64,000 nt of DNA from Treponema sp. (lineage in GTDB: Bacteria; Spirochaetota; Spirochaetia; Treponematales; Treponemataceae): assembly GCA_016296575.1 (NCBI GenBank), contig JAEDJA010000001.1, forward strand, positions 1 to 64,000, read 5' to 3'. The translations under genes and the position numbers were made by a program. The notes beneath the pieces were generated by a model. That model saw only the letters and a list, made by a program, of their open reading frames with translations, did not search any database and was not told the origin of the DNA. Below, piece after piece: positions 17,756-26,947 of the stretch. The first letter of the stretch is position 1; the number at the start of each line of letters is the position of its first letter.

Positions 17756-19046
17756 TTGCAAGGCGTTCTGCAGTTTTATAGATGCTGTCGTAAACCATTT
17801 CAAGCTTGTCTTCATCTATACTTGAGAAGGCAACACGAAGAGTCTGTTCATCAATACTGATTACACCAATACCTTCGCTTTCAAGAAGTGCACGACGCAG
17901 GCTTTCTGCACTGATTTTTGCAACATGGAAGCTCATGAAGTAACCAGAGTTGAATGGAAGAGGTGTAAGAACGCTTGAACTGTGTTCTGTAACAAACTTG
18001 CGAACAATATTGTAGCGGGCCTTAAGCATGTTGCGAAGCTCCAGCTTAGCTTTTTCGTGTTCAGGATTTTTCAAAGCGTGCATCAAAAGGCTCTGGCTTG
18101 GTGTTGAGGCACAAGAAACTGATGAGCGGATAACACCCATGAATTTTGTCTGAAGTGCTTCGATTTCTTTTTCTTTAAGACCTTTTGAAGCAAAAGTGAT
18201 GAATCCACAGCGGAGTCCCCATGCAAAATCTTCTTTTGTAGGACCGTCTGCTTTGATTGCAAGAACATTTTCGTGAATATCTGCAAGGTAAGCAAAAAGA
18301 CTCTGAGATTCAATGTCATCTTCGTAGTTAAGTCCAAAGTAAGCATCATCGCTTAAAACCAGAACTTTTTTGCCGGATTCAGCAATATCTTTTACAATGC
18401 GGCAGATTTCTTTTACTTCAGCATGTGTTGGTGAGTATCCTGAAGGATTCTGAGGGAAATTCAGAATAACGCGTACGCTTCCAAAACGTTCTGCATCTCC
18501 CCACATTTTTGTTTCAAGGTTAGCAATGCTCAATTTACCGTCTTCAAAACAAGTGAATGTGTGGAATGGAGCGGCACGGCGAGCTTTACAGATAAGCTCG
18601 TAGTTGTCCCAGCAAGGGTTTGGAGCGAGCAAAGGTTTATCTTTATCTACAAAAAGGTCTGCAACGTAAGAAATTGCTGCTGTAAGACCTGGTACTACGA
18701 TAGGAGTAGAGATTACTTTCCCTTCAAGAAGAGGATTCTTTTTGATGATCTGCTCTTTCCATGCTTTACGGAATTCAGGATTACCAGCGGTTTTTTCGTA
18801 GGCAACAACTTCACGAGGTGTAAGTTCAGGTACAATTTCTTTAATGGTTGGAAGCTCTGCAGGAGTTCCGTTTATAACAGTCATCCCGATAGTTCCGTTT
18901 GCTTTATCAGCATGAAGGGAAGCTTCACCACCCTGGGAAATGATTCCCCGTGGGAAATACATTCTTCTTCCAAGTTCCGAAAGAAGAGCATCAACAACTG
19001 TTCCAGACAAAATATCATTTAATTCTTGAGCTAAAGGACTAATCAT
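17748..19046 (-). CDS. Aminotransferase class I/II-fold PLP enzyme
   Basis: A 432-residue PLP enzyme of the aspartate-aminotransferase fold. Visible are NFPQNPSGYSPT (substrate/PLP asparagine, near 215), LSDDAYFGL (PLP-pyridine Asp/Tyr, near 250) and the lysine region IKADGPTKEDFAWGLRCGF near 280, where the TKE lysine is the likely Schiff base. The amino-acid substrate cannot be assigned. Upstream on the minus strand TATAAT (19056-19061) ends nine bases before the ATG with no ribosome site, so the mRNA may be nearly leaderless. It is coupled to the downstream lipoprotein by an eight-base overlap. Confidence 0.8.
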   Translation of the reverse strand: MISPLAQELNDILSGTVVDALLSELGRRMYFPRGIISQGGEASLHADKANGTIGMTVINGTPAELPTIKEIVPELTPREVVAYEKTAGNPEFRKAWKEQIIKKNPLLEGKVISTPIVVPGLTAAISYVADLFVDKDKPLLAPNPCWDNYELICKARRAAPFHTFTCFEDGKLSIANLETKMWGDAERFGSVRVILNFPQNPSGYSPTHAEVKEICRIVKDIAESGKKVLVLSDDAYFGLNYEDDIESQSLFAYLADIHENVLAIKADGPTKEDFAWGLRCGFITFASKGLKEKEIEALQTKFMGVIRSSVSCASTPSQSLLMHALKNPEHEKAKLELRNMLKARYNIVRKFVTEHSSSVLTPLPFNSGYFMSFHVAKISAESLRRALLESEGIGVISIDEQTLRVAFSSIDEDKLEMVYDSIYKTAERLANA

Positions 19047-19114
19047 AATGGTTTTATTATATAGAAAAAAAAGGTCTTTTACAATTCACCCGGAAAAATT
19101 GAAGGCGGGGGAGT

Positions 19115-19168
19115 AAAAAAAAACTGCCTTATTACATGCTTTAGATTATCTTGCATATAAAAAGGCAG
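19115..19168 (-). terminator. Terminator of ilvB
   Basis: Minus-strand stem CTGCCTT / AAGGCAG (19162-19168 with 19124-19130) with an additional inner GCAT/ATGC pairing, followed on the minus strand by nine T (19115-19123). Lies directly after the ilvB stop. Confidence 0.8.
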
Positions 19169-19195
19169 CTTATTTATTTGATAATTCTTTGGAGT

Positions 19196-20893
19196 TTAGT
19201 CCATGAGCATATTTTCTACTGGTTTTCCAGGTGGAATCATTGGATATACCATTTCGTCGATGAAAATCTGTGCATCAATAACAGCAGCTTTTCCACTTTC
19301 AAAAGCTTTTGTAAAGGCTTCCTTGAATTCTGCTTCAGTTGTAGCGCGGAATCCCTGAATACCGTAGGCTTCAGCAAGTTTTACGAAATCTGGTCCAAAA
19401 TCCAGTGTTGTCTGGCTGTAGTGTTTTTCGTAGAACAGAGTCTGCCACATACGAACGTTTCCTAAAGCACCGTTGTTTACTACAACAATGATTACAGGAA
19501 GATTGTAATGTCCGATTGTAGCAAGTTCGTTACAGTTCATGCGGAAAGATCCGTCACCTGCAAAGCTGACAACACGGCGTTTTGGATTTGCAAACTGTGC
19601 ACCAATTGCAGCCCCTGTTCCATAACCCATTGTTCCAAGACCACCTGATGTAAGGAGAGTGCGTGGTTTTTCAAACATATACCACTGGGCTGTCCACATC
19701 TGGTGCTGTCCAACTTCTGTTGCAACGATTGTATCTGGTCCGGCAACTTCACGAACACAGTCGTAAAGATATTTAGGATTTAATGGTTCTTTTTTAGTGT
19801 AGCTGGATGGAACTTCAGTTTTCCACTGTGCAATCTGTGCTGTCCATTCCTTGTGTTCTGTTTTTTTCAGGAGTGGAAGAAGACGTTTAAGAACATCTTT
19901 TACATTTCCAACAAGAGCTGTATCAATAGGAATGTTTTTTCCAACTTCAGCTGGGTCAATATCAATCTGTACGATTTTTGCATTGCGGGCAAATTTGGCA
20001 GGTTCACCGATTACACGGTCAGAGAATCGAGTTCCGATTGAAAGGAGAAGATCACTTTCATTACAGCCAAGGTTTGCAGCTTTTGTTCCGTGCATACCAA
20101 TCATACCTGTACAAAGACGGTGGCTGTTAGGGAAGGCTGATTTTGCCATAAGAGAAAGAGAAACTGGAATGTCGCATTTTTCTGCCAGTTCCAGCAGTTC
20201 TTCGTATGCTTCAGAAACAGGAACACCACCACCAGCATAGATGAAAGGTTTGTTTGAAGCATTGATCATTTCGGCAACTTTCTTGATATCTTCATCAGAA
20301 GGTTTTGGATCAGTGATGAATTTTACAATGTTTTCTTTATCTTTAATTGCGTTTACATCAAAGGCTTTTGCAGGAGTGTATTCAGTAACAGCTGCAGTAA
20401 CATCTTTTGTAATGTCAATAAGAACTGGTCCTGGACGACCTGTTTTTGCAATGATGAAGGCCTGTCTGATTGTGTCGGCCAGATCTTCAACATTGCGTAC
20501 CATAAAGTTGTGTTTGGTGATTGGCATTGTAACGCCTGTAATGTCAATTTCCTGAAAACTGTCTTTTCCAAGCTGACTGTTAGGAACGTTACATGTAATA
20601 GCAACAATTGGAATAGAGTCCATGTAGGCAGTAGCAATACCTGTAACAAGGTTAGTTGCTCCAGGACCTGAGGTTGCCATGCAGACACCTACTTTCCCTG
20701 TTGAGCGTGCGTAACCGTCAGCGGCGTGGCTGGCACCCTGTTCATGGGCTGTAAGAATATGTGTGATACGATCCTGGTTTTTGTACAGTGCATCGTAAAT
20801 ATTGAGGATTGCTCCTCCCGGATAACCAAATACTGTGTCTACACCCTGTTCAAGGAGACACTCAATTACAATCTGTGAACCATTGATTTTCAT
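19196..20893 (-). CDS. ilvB: Acetolactate synthase large subunit
   Basis: A 565-residue ThDP/FAD enzyme condensing pyruvate to acetolactate, or with 2-oxobutyrate to acetohydroxybutyrate, for valine, leucine and isoleucine. The N-terminus FGYPGGAILNIYDAL..HEQGASHAADGYAR carries the catalytic glutamate. The C-terminal cofactor motif is GDGSFRMNCNELATI..VVVNN. Full length for the biosynthetic type. No ilvN regulatory subunit or other branched-chain gene is adjacent. The start has no Shine-Dalgarno; a promoter (TTGAAT-17-CATAAT) ends eight bases upstream, suggesting a leaderless or very short leader. A strong terminator follows. Confidence 0.95.
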   Translation of the reverse strand: MKINGSQIVIECLLEQGVDTVFGYPGGAILNIYDALYKNQDRITHILTAHEQGASHAADGYARSTGKVGVCMATSGPGATNLVTGIATAYMDSIPIVAITCNVPNSQLGKDSFQEIDITGVTMPITKHNFMVRNVEDLADTIRQAFIIAKTGRPGPVLIDITKDVTAAVTEYTPAKAFDVNAIKDKENIVKFITDPKPSDEDIKKVAEMINASNKPFIYAGGGVPVSEAYEELLELAEKCDIPVSLSLMAKSAFPNSHRLCTGMIGMHGTKAANLGCNESDLLLSIGTRFSDRVIGEPAKFARNAKIVQIDIDPAEVGKNIPIDTALVGNVKDVLKRLLPLLKKTEHKEWTAQIAQWKTEVPSSYTKKEPLNPKYLYDCVREVAGPDTIVATEVGQHQMWTAQWYMFEKPRTLLTSGGLGTMGYGTGAAIGAQFANPKRRVVSFAGDGSFRMNCNELATIGHYNLPVIIVVVNNGALGNVRMWQTLFYEKHYSQTTLDFGPDFVKLAEAYGIQGFRATTEAEFKEAFTKAFESGKAAVIDAQIFIDEMVYPMIPPGKPVENMLMD

Positions 20894-20901
20894 AGTATGT
20901 A

Positions 20902-20930
20902 ATTATGGCATTTATGGAAGATAAATTCAA
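20902..20930 (-). promoter_or_regulatory. ilvB promoter
   Basis: Minus strand: -35 TTGAAT (20925-20930), 17-base spacer, -10 CATAAT (20902-20907), eight bases to ATG. There is no room for an attenuator leader. Confidence 0.55.
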
Positions 20931-20933
20931 TTA

Positions 20934-21635
20934 TTAAAGTTCTACTGCTTCAACCATATAGCGGATAAGTACACCTGTTGAATCGTGCATTGTTTTTTCA
21001 ACAACGAAAATCATTTTTTTTCCGCTTTTATCAGTGAAAATCTGTTCTACTTTGTAGCCTGTTACACCAGTTCTTTTGATTGATGGATTTCCAACAGTTT
21101 TTGAAAAAATTACATTTCCTTCTGCATCAATTTTCTGAAGGTCAATGTAAAAGCTTGATTTTGCTGCTGCTCCACTTCCACTTACTGAAGGAACAACCTT
21201 TACTTTGAATGAATTTGGATTTTCGATTTTTGATCCTTTAAAATCCTTGAAAGTGATTTCCTGTTCACCAGTTTTATCAGGTGATTCGCAATAGTAAAGC
21301 AGCTGTTCAGGATTAACCTTTACAAGGTTCAAATTTTTAAGAGCATAGAAGCTTTTTGCTTCCAAAGATTCATATACTTCAGAACCCTGTTTGTTTGCTG
21401 TAACAGCAGTTGGCTTGATGCGGAATACACCGTTATCAACATAATCATTTTTTGCAATATCAACTTCGATGATTTCAGCCCAGCCCTGGTAGTTTTTGTC
21501 TGTCTTTCCGTACTGGCCGAAAACATAAGTTTTGCCATCGGCAGAGAAACCACAGTCAACAAAAGTGGCTACATCACCTGCAAATACAGAAAATGCCATA
21601 AGAGAAGCAAGTGCAAGTGTAACTATTTTTTTCAT
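20934..21635 (-). CDS. Predicted secreted protein, DUF2259-like
   Basis: A 233-residue exported protein with a clear signal peptide (MKKIVTLALASLMAFSVFAGD). The mature N-terminus AGDVATFVDCGFSADGKTYVFGQYG and following AEIIEVDIAKNDYVDNGVF resemble the DUF2259 family of secreted proteins; this is recognition from memory, not a search. Function unknown. GGGAGGAC lies about eight bases before the ATG, unlike its divergent neighbour at 21748. A promoter TTGCCG-18-TATAAA is visible upstream. Confidence 0.65.
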   Translation of the reverse strand: MKKIVTLALASLMAFSVFAGDVATFVDCGFSADGKTYVFGQYGKTDKNYQGWAEIIEVDIAKNDYVDNGVFRIKPTAVTANKQGSEVYESLEAKSFYALKNLNLVKVNPEQLLYYCESPDKTGEQEITFKDFKGSKIENPNSFKVKVVPSVSGSGAAAKSSFYIDLQKIDAEGNVIFSKTVGNPSIKRTGVTGYKVEQIFTDKSGKKMIFVVEKTMHDSTGVLIRYMVEAVEL

Positions 21636-21668
21636 ATTTAAGTCCTCCCGAAAGGAAATAAGGGCAAA

Positions 21669-21698
21669 TTTATACCACTTATACTAAATTTTCGGCAA
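21669..21698 (-). promoter_or_regulatory. Promoter of the DUF2259-like gene
   Basis: Minus strand: -35 TTGCCG (21693-21698), 18-base spacer, -10 TATAAA (21669-21674). Leader of roughly 25 bases containing GGGAGGAC. Confidence 0.45.
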
Positions 21699-21712
21699 AA
21701 TCTTGCGCCTAC

Positions 21713-21741
21713 TTTACTAAAAAGAAACTGTCTTTTATCAT
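21713..21741 (+). promoter_or_regulatory. Promoter of the membrane protein gene at 21748
   Basis: -35 TTTACT (21713-21718), 17-base spacer, -10 TATCAT (21736-21741), six bases to ATG. Predicts a leaderless mRNA; no Shine-Dalgarno is present. Confidence 0.55.
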
Positions 21742-21747
21742 AGAACC

Positions 21748-22557
21748 ATGACAATCAGATTGAGAAACAGACTTATCAGAGCTTTATTCTACTTTTTTGT
21801 AGCAGTTCTTGGCATTTCCTGTGCATTTTATTTTTTGCAGATTTTCAGAAACCGAATTTTTGAAAACCCAAACTTTATCCGCCAGAACTGGAATATGACC
21901 TTCAGTTTTTCAAAGCCTTGTTTCTGGGCTTCTGTTGCTGGTAATGGATTTCTCCTGGTTTACGAAATTGTAATCTGTTTTTTTCTTTTCAAAGGATTTG
22001 AAAAAACCCAAAGTCAGGAAGTCTGTTTTCTTGCCTGTTTTCTGATTGGTTGCTGTGCCGAAAGTATTAAATTGTGGGTGCCAGTCTTCAATACTTATAC
22101 AGGCTTTTCCAAAATGCTGATTTTTGCCGGTGATGCAACAATTCTTTCACGATTCCTTGCCACACTTTCACTTTTTTTCTGTGCACTTTTTTCAGGTCAG
22201 GAACAGCGTCAGAATCTTGAACAGAATATCATTATTGTTCTTGGAACAGCGTTTTTTATTTCGATTGTTCTTCCATTAAATACTGCAGATATTCAAAGCA
22301 ACTTTAAGGTAAATCATTCTTTTTCCAGAATTGTTGAAGTAGTTCAGATAATTATTAATCTGATTACACTTATGACAGTTTACCTGAACAACAGACGTGA
22401 TGGAGTCAGCTACTGGGGAGTAGTAGGGCTTTTTCTGTTGATGGGAGGCTTCTACATTGTTGCTGGCTGTTCTGTAATGTTGTGGCTTGTTTTTGGTGCT
22501 GGATTTATGATTGCCGGAATGGTTATTTATCTGAAAATACTCCACAGAATTTCTTAA
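21748..22557 (+). CDS. Multi-pass membrane protein of unknown function
   Basis: A 269-residue integral membrane protein with about six or seven hydrophobic helices (about residues 12-32, 50-75, 90-108, 125-145, 158-175, 195-215, 222-262) and few long loops. No catalytic motif or recognised family. It ends converging with the kinase-like gene, overlapping it by four bases. The start lacks a ribosome site and is preceded six bases upstream by a -10 box, so leaderless initiation is likely. Confidence 0.75.
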   Translation: MTIRLRNRLIRALFYFFVAVLGISCAFYFLQIFRNRIFENPNFIRQNWNMTFSFSKPCFWASVAGNGFLLVYEIVICFFLFKGFEKTQSQEVCFLACFLIGCCAESIKLWVPVFNTYTGFSKMLIFAGDATILSRFLATLSLFFCALFSGQEQRQNLEQNIIIVLGTAFFISIVLPLNTADIQSNFKVNHSFSRIVEVVQIIINLITLMTVYLNNRRDGVSYWGVVGLFLLMGGFYIVAGCSVMLWLVFGAGFMIAGMVIYLKILHRIS

Positions 22558-23117
22558 ACAAAAAGAAAGCTTAAGGCACCAGTGGCTAAAGGAATTAAAA
22601 TATTGTCAAAATCATAAAGTGGAAGCATTTCAATAAGCATTGTGGCGGTGGCAAGAATCAGTGCGCAGGTTATGTTGTCCGTGTAAATCCACAAAGCAAT
22701 GAAAACGGCAGTCCAGCAGGTAAGACTTCCTTCCAGAGTTTTTCCTTTTGTAAAAGGTAAATGGGTTTTTCCAAAAAGAGTTCCACCAACAGAAGCTAGT
22801 CCATCACCAAATGCCAGGGCAAAAATACCAATAGTTGCATTGTGATGAGGGAAAAAAAGTCCTGCAAGAATGATTCCTGTACAAAGTGTTACTGGTCCCA
22901 ACACAAAGCGATTTTCATCTCGTTTACGCGCTGCAATTTCTGTAATTTTTGAAACAACTGGTATCTTGTGACCAGAAAGACGAAGCAGTTCACATACAGT
23001 GTAACCACTTAGGGCAAGAAAAATCAGAATCAGGGTGACAGGACTGTTCCACCACAAAAGCAGGGGAATAAAGGCGCTGCAAATGTGGATGGATTTTCGG
23101 AAAAGCTCCTTCCACAT
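22554..23117 (-). CDS. Polyprenol/diacylglycerol kinase-like membrane protein
   Basis: A 187-residue membrane protein of the dolichol kinase / CTP-dependent DAG kinase / phytol kinase family, related to phosphatidate cytidylyltransferases. Seen: RKSIHICSAFIPLLLW at the N-terminus, FALAFGDGLASVGGTLFG near 105 and KGKTLEGSLTCW near 126, which is the family signature with the CTP-contacting lysine. About six helices. The ATG overlaps the stop of the upstream FlcA-like gene by one base (TAATG), so the two are translationally coupled. The lipid substrate is not predictable. Confidence 0.75.
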   Translation of the reverse strand: MWKELFRKSIHICSAFIPLLLWWNSPVTLILIFLALSGYTVCELLRLSGHKIPVVSKITEIAARKRDENRFVLGPVTLCTGIILAGLFFPHHNATIGIFALAFGDGLASVGGTLFGKTHLPFTKGKTLEGSLTCWTAVFIALWIYTDNITCALILATATMLIEMLPLYDFDNILIPLATGALSFLFV

Positions 23118-26100
23118 TATCGTTTCAGTCCTTCTGATTCTGTAAGTGTTTTAGGAATATCTGTATAAATAGAAGGTTCAAATTCGGAAATTGGTCTTGT
23201 AATGTAGCGGATATTTTCTTCGGCCAGATTACTTCCTTCAAGACGAACCATTGTAGCCTGGTTTCTGGTAAGTGCATCCCAGGCCCGTACACTCTGTGAA
23301 AGCTGCACGATGGCTTTTGCATTCAGGTCGCTGTTTCCTGTACGTTTTGCCAGGCGGTAAAGTGTAACACCATAGTTATTTGAAGCATAAAGATAAGTTT
23401 CAACTGTATTGTGATCGCCTTTGTTTGCCTGTGGAAGAAGAATTCCCTTGTCATCACGTATATCATCAAGACGAGAAATCAGGTCATCATAGTAACCCAT
23501 GGCGGCATAATCGTCTCCCCGGAGGGAAAGTGTATTTGCCATGGCAAGAAGCAGGTTGTTTTCTTTTTTTACACCGTCACCAGATTTCATAAAGGAACCA
23601 AGAGCTTCGGCATAATTTGCTTTTTTGTACTGCATGTATCCAATTCGATAACGTATTTCAGAAGAATCGTAACCAAGATTAACGGCATCAGTGTAGTTTG
23701 CAAGAGCCTGATCATAATCTCCAGAGATGAAATAGTTAATATCACCAAGATCAGAATAAAGATTACCGATTTCAACAGTTCCTTCAAGACCGCTTGCTTC
23801 GTGTTCAGTCTGGTAAAGATCAATACCTTCCGTAAAATATTCCTGACTGTGAAGGTATTCAAAAAGCTTGTTGTGTTCTTCACCTAAAAGACGGTATGAA
23901 TCAATATATTTGTAAATGTCACGGCGTTTCATAATATTTGAAGCTTTAAAACATTTGATTGCGTTTGTGAGAGAATTTTTAGCGTTGTTGTTTTCGTCTG
24001 TTTCAACAAAGTATCGTCCCATGTTGTAGTGGGCGATTGGGTTTTCTGGATTCAGTTTGATTGCACGCTGAAGAAGCTTCAGTACATCAGAAATGGAACC
24101 TCTCAAATATTCTTCACTTGGATTAAGGTTTCCGTAAAGCTTGTCCAGAAGGTATCCTGAAAGTTCAGTACAATCGTCAGCAGAAAGAGATTTTTCTTTT
24201 GGAACAAACATTTCTTTAAGTGTAAGAACCTGTCTAAGATTGTCAGTGCGAATAAAGTAACGGAGCATACGGCTCTGGAAAAGGTAATTTGATCCATAAA
24301 GCTGGATAAGTGAGGCATATTGCTGTCGTGCCAGGTCGTATTTTTCAGGATCTTTTTCGGTTGCCCATTCAAGATAGATATCACCCAGAAGAAGAATACC
24401 ATCCTGGTCATTAACGTGATAGTCAAGAACCTGTCGGCGAACAATGTTTTCTGCATTTTCATAATTTGCCAGATCATCAAGTTCCATGGTGGCGTATTCA
24501 AGACCAGCTGCTTTATCGTGGTTAAAGTGATTCAGAATGTTCTGATACATACGTTCTGCACGGATGTATTGTTTGTGTGCTCTGTAACCCCGTGCATAAT
24601 TGAAGAACCATTTTTTGCTTAAACGGTATTTTACAGCTTCTTCAAATTTTATTTCAGACTGTGGATATTCATCAGCTTCAAGAAGAACGTAACCCTGTTT
24701 ATAAAGACTGTTTGCCTTTAACGGTCGGTAGATACAGTTTTTACCAAACTGGAAGAGTCCGAATCCTGCCACGATACAAAGAATACATACAAAGAATGCT
24801 GGAATAATCTTGTTTTTAAGCTGGTATGAAAGAGATTTTTTATAGGCTTCGTATTCTTCTGCTGAACGGTGTTCAAAATCACGTGGAACAGGAAGAGTTA
24901 TATCAAGCATTCTTTCCAAAGCTGTTGCAACTTGACGGGCAGGGGCTTTGTTCAGAATCTTTTCGATAAGTTCAAATTCCGCATCATCTGTATATTCATC
25001 TTTTACAATGAGTTCTTCAAAGGCAAGACGTACGTTCAGAGGATATTCAGAAAGATTTTTAAGGAAGCGTTTATACTGGGCATCGGTAAGTGAATTTGGA
25101 GGAAGCTCTTCGGCTTCACTTTTTTTGCCTGTCTGGATTTTTGGAAGAAGTGGTGCGGATATTTCTTCCTTAGCGGTTTCAACATCAGAGAATCCAGGAA
25201 TTTCAAAATCTGCGCCTTCTTCAAGAAAATCAGAGCCTGAACCAAGTTCAAAACCACCGTCATCATTGATTCTGGCATCAGTTTCAGGAATAAAGCTGTC
25301 CATTTCAGATGTGTCAAAATCTTCAATGGCAAATTCATCATTTCCATCTGCATCAAAAGAAGGAGTTTCTTCTATATTATTATCATCCAATGAGGTTTCA
25401 TCAAATGAAATATCAGAAATTTCGTCTGAAGCAAGAGGTGCTTCGCCGGCTTTGTCTTCAATGTCAAAATCAAGACCACCAGTAAGGTCATCCATGGAAG
25501 GCATGTCAGAAAGCTCTGAGTCAAAATCTGTGTCTGGGGTAGTATGGGAAGGTTCGTCGAAAGAAGGAAGTGATCCCAGGTCCCCCATATCGTCAAGGCT
25601 TGGAAGTGGTTCTGCGTTGTCGGCAAAATCTGAAGTGCCACCGGCAAGTTCTTCTTCCATGGAAGTAAAGTCATCTGTACCAGCATCCATGTCACCGGTA
25701 GAAAAGTCCATTTCTGGAAGGTCATCCATGTTGAAATCAAGATCATCGGCAGGAGCTGCATCTGAAAAATCAAGATCATCGGCAGGAGCTGCATCTGAAA
25801 AATCAAGATTTTCTGTTATTTCTTCTGGTTCTTCAAAGCTTTCGCCAGGTGCGTCAAAAGTAAGGTTTCCGTCAAGGGAAGAAGCGGTTTCAAGATCACC
25901 AAAATCTTCCAAAGCTTCTGCTTCCTGAAAATCTTCCATGGCAGGAATATCCTCAGGAATATCCTCAGAAATATCAAGGCTGTCTGCAGAATCTAAAGGT
26001 TCTGGAGCTTCAAGAATATCGTCCAGTCCTAAATTATCAGAAGGAGTTTCTGCTGGTTCTGAAGTGCCTAGAATATCGTCCAGTCCTAAATCTTCAACAG

Positions 26101-26779
26101 GAGCGGAGTTTGCTTCAGAATTTGTAATTTCATTTGTAAGTGAGTCAATGTCAAAGTTTTCAAGATCAATACTGTCGTCATTAAAAACAGCTTCTTCGGC
26201 ATTATTCTGTCGTTTCAGTGGGTCTACTGGCTTGTAGTTTTCATCTCCGAAACCACCTGACAAATCTTCCATTTCGTCATAGTCATCAAGCTCTTCAATT
26301 TCTTCAAAAGATTTTTCATCACCCATGTCTCCAAGAAGGGCAGAAAGATCCATATCAGCTATGGACTGCTCTTCAGGTTCTTCTTCAACTTCCTCTATGA
26401 TTTCTTCAGGCTGGTCATCAAACATGGAAAGGTCAGGCATGCCGTCATCTTCCATTGCAATTGGACCTGGATTTAAAAGATCTGTAAGATCAGGAGCTTG
26501 AGTAACATCAGGGGCAGGAGTAGTGGAGTCAGCTGATGGGGATGAACCTTGCATCATCTGTGTGATTTCGGAAAGATCATCATCTACATTTGATTCTACA
26601 TTAACAGCCTCAATTTCAGGCATGCCCATAATAAAATCATCGGCATCGTTTATATCAGCAATTCCTTCTGGAATAGGAACACGAACCACTTTTTCACCGC
26701 GAAGGGCACGGTTATTAACTTCATCACCAAGAGAAATTATGTCTTTGTTGAACTGTTTAAGCTGACTTAAGCCTGGCAT
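23117..26779 (-). CDS. flcA: Large acidic TPR membrane protein, probable flagellar collar protein FlcA
   Basis: A 1,220-residue protein in three parts: an Asp/Glu/Ser-rich low-complexity region (about 40-570) with short repeats such as LGLDDIL and DAAPADDLDFS; one transmembrane helix near 650-680 (IIPAFFVCILCIVAGFGLFQFG); and a C-terminal helical region with many TPR-like repeats (for example PIAHYNMGRYFVETDENNNA). No signal peptide, so the acidic part should be cytoplasmic and the TPR part periplasmic. This layout recalls the spirochaete collar protein FlcA (Borrelia BB0326); homology is by recognition only. The start could be nearly leaderless (TAAAAT six bases upstream), though GGAG lies 13 bases upstream. 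Confidence 0.7.
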   Translation of the reverse strand: MPGLSQLKQFNKDIISLGDEVNNRALRGEKVVRVPIPEGIADINDADDFIMGMPEIEAVNVESNVDDDLSEITQMMQGSSPSADSTTPAPDVTQAPDLTDLLNPGPIAMEDDGMPDLSMFDDQPEEIIEEVEEEPEEQSIADMDLSALLGDMGDEKSFEEIEELDDYDEMEDLSGGFGDENYKPVDPLKRQNNAEEAVFNDDSIDLENFDIDSLTNEITNSEANSAPVEDLGLDDILGTSEPAETPSDNLGLDDILEAPEPLDSADSLDISEDIPEDIPAMEDFQEAEALEDFGDLETASSLDGNLTFDAPGESFEEPEEITENLDFSDAAPADDLDFSDAAPADDLDFNMDDLPEMDFSTGDMDAGTDDFTSMEEELAGGTSDFADNAEPLPSLDDMGDLGSLPSFDEPSHTTPDTDFDSELSDMPSMDDLTGGLDFDIEDKAGEAPLASDEISDISFDETSLDDNNIEETPSFDADGNDEFAIEDFDTSEMDSFIPETDARINDDGGFELGSGSDFLEEGADFEIPGFSDVETAKEEISAPLLPKIQTGKKSEAEELPPNSLTDAQYKRFLKNLSEYPLNVRLAFEELIVKDEYTDDAEFELIEKILNKAPARQVATALERMLDITLPVPRDFEHRSAEEYEAYKKSLSYQLKNKIIPAFFVCILCIVAGFGLFQFGKNCIYRPLKANSLYKQGYVLLEADEYPQSEIKFEEAVKYRLSKKWFFNYARGYRAHKQYIRAERMYQNILNHFNHDKAAGLEYATMELDDLANYENAENIVRRQVLDYHVNDQDGILLLGDIYLEWATEKDPEKYDLARQQYASLIQLYGSNYLFQSRMLRYFIRTDNLRQVLTLKEMFVPKEKSLSADDCTELSGYLLDKLYGNLNPSEEYLRGSISDVLKLLQRAIKLNPENPIAHYNMGRYFVETDENNNAKNSLTNAIKCFKASNIMKRRDIYKYIDSYRLLGEEHNKLFEYLHSQEYFTEGIDLYQTEHEASGLEGTVEIGNLYSDLGDINYFISGDYDQALANYTDAVNLGYDSSEIRYRIGYMQYKKANYAEALGSFMKSGDGVKKENNLLLAMANTLSLRGDDYAAMGYYDDLISRLDDIRDDKGILLPQANKGDHNTVETYLYASNNYGVTLYRLAKRTGNSDLNAKAIVQLSQSVRAWDALTRNQATMVRLEGSNLAEENIRYITRPISEFEPSIYTDIPKTLTESEGLKR
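25736..25809. repeat. 33-bp tandem repeat inside the FlcA-like gene
   Basis: Two perfect 33-base units (25736-25768 and 25769-25801) plus eight bases of a third. They encode a duplicated 11-residue block DAAPADDLDFS in the acidic domain. The multiple-of-three length keeps frame, so copy number could vary between strains. Confidence 0.8.
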
Positions 26780-26912
26780 AATGCAATTTTACTCCAAATA
26801 TTACTCTTCTTCTAGTAACGGAATAAAAGAAAGCTGAGTTTAGCAAAAAAACTTAATCTCTATAGAAGAAAATTACAAAAACTCCTCAAAAAAATAGAGA
26901 TATTTGAGAAAG

Positions 26913-26941
26913 TTGATTATTTAATTTGATTGAGATATACT
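26913..26941 (+). promoter_or_regulatory. Promoter of the sensor diguanylate cyclase gene
   Basis: -35 TTGATT (26913-26918), exactly 17 bases, -10 TATACT (26936-26941), then six bases to the GTG start. One of the clearest leaderless arrangements in the window. The rest of 26780-26912 shows nothing else. Confidence 0.75.
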
Positions 26942-26947
26942 TAAATT

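Noticed and set aside
24948..25928. Plus-strand open frame of 326 codons opposite the FlcA-like gene
   Set aside because: Ser-rich mirror of the acidic Asp/Glu codons; no start signals or recognisable protein.
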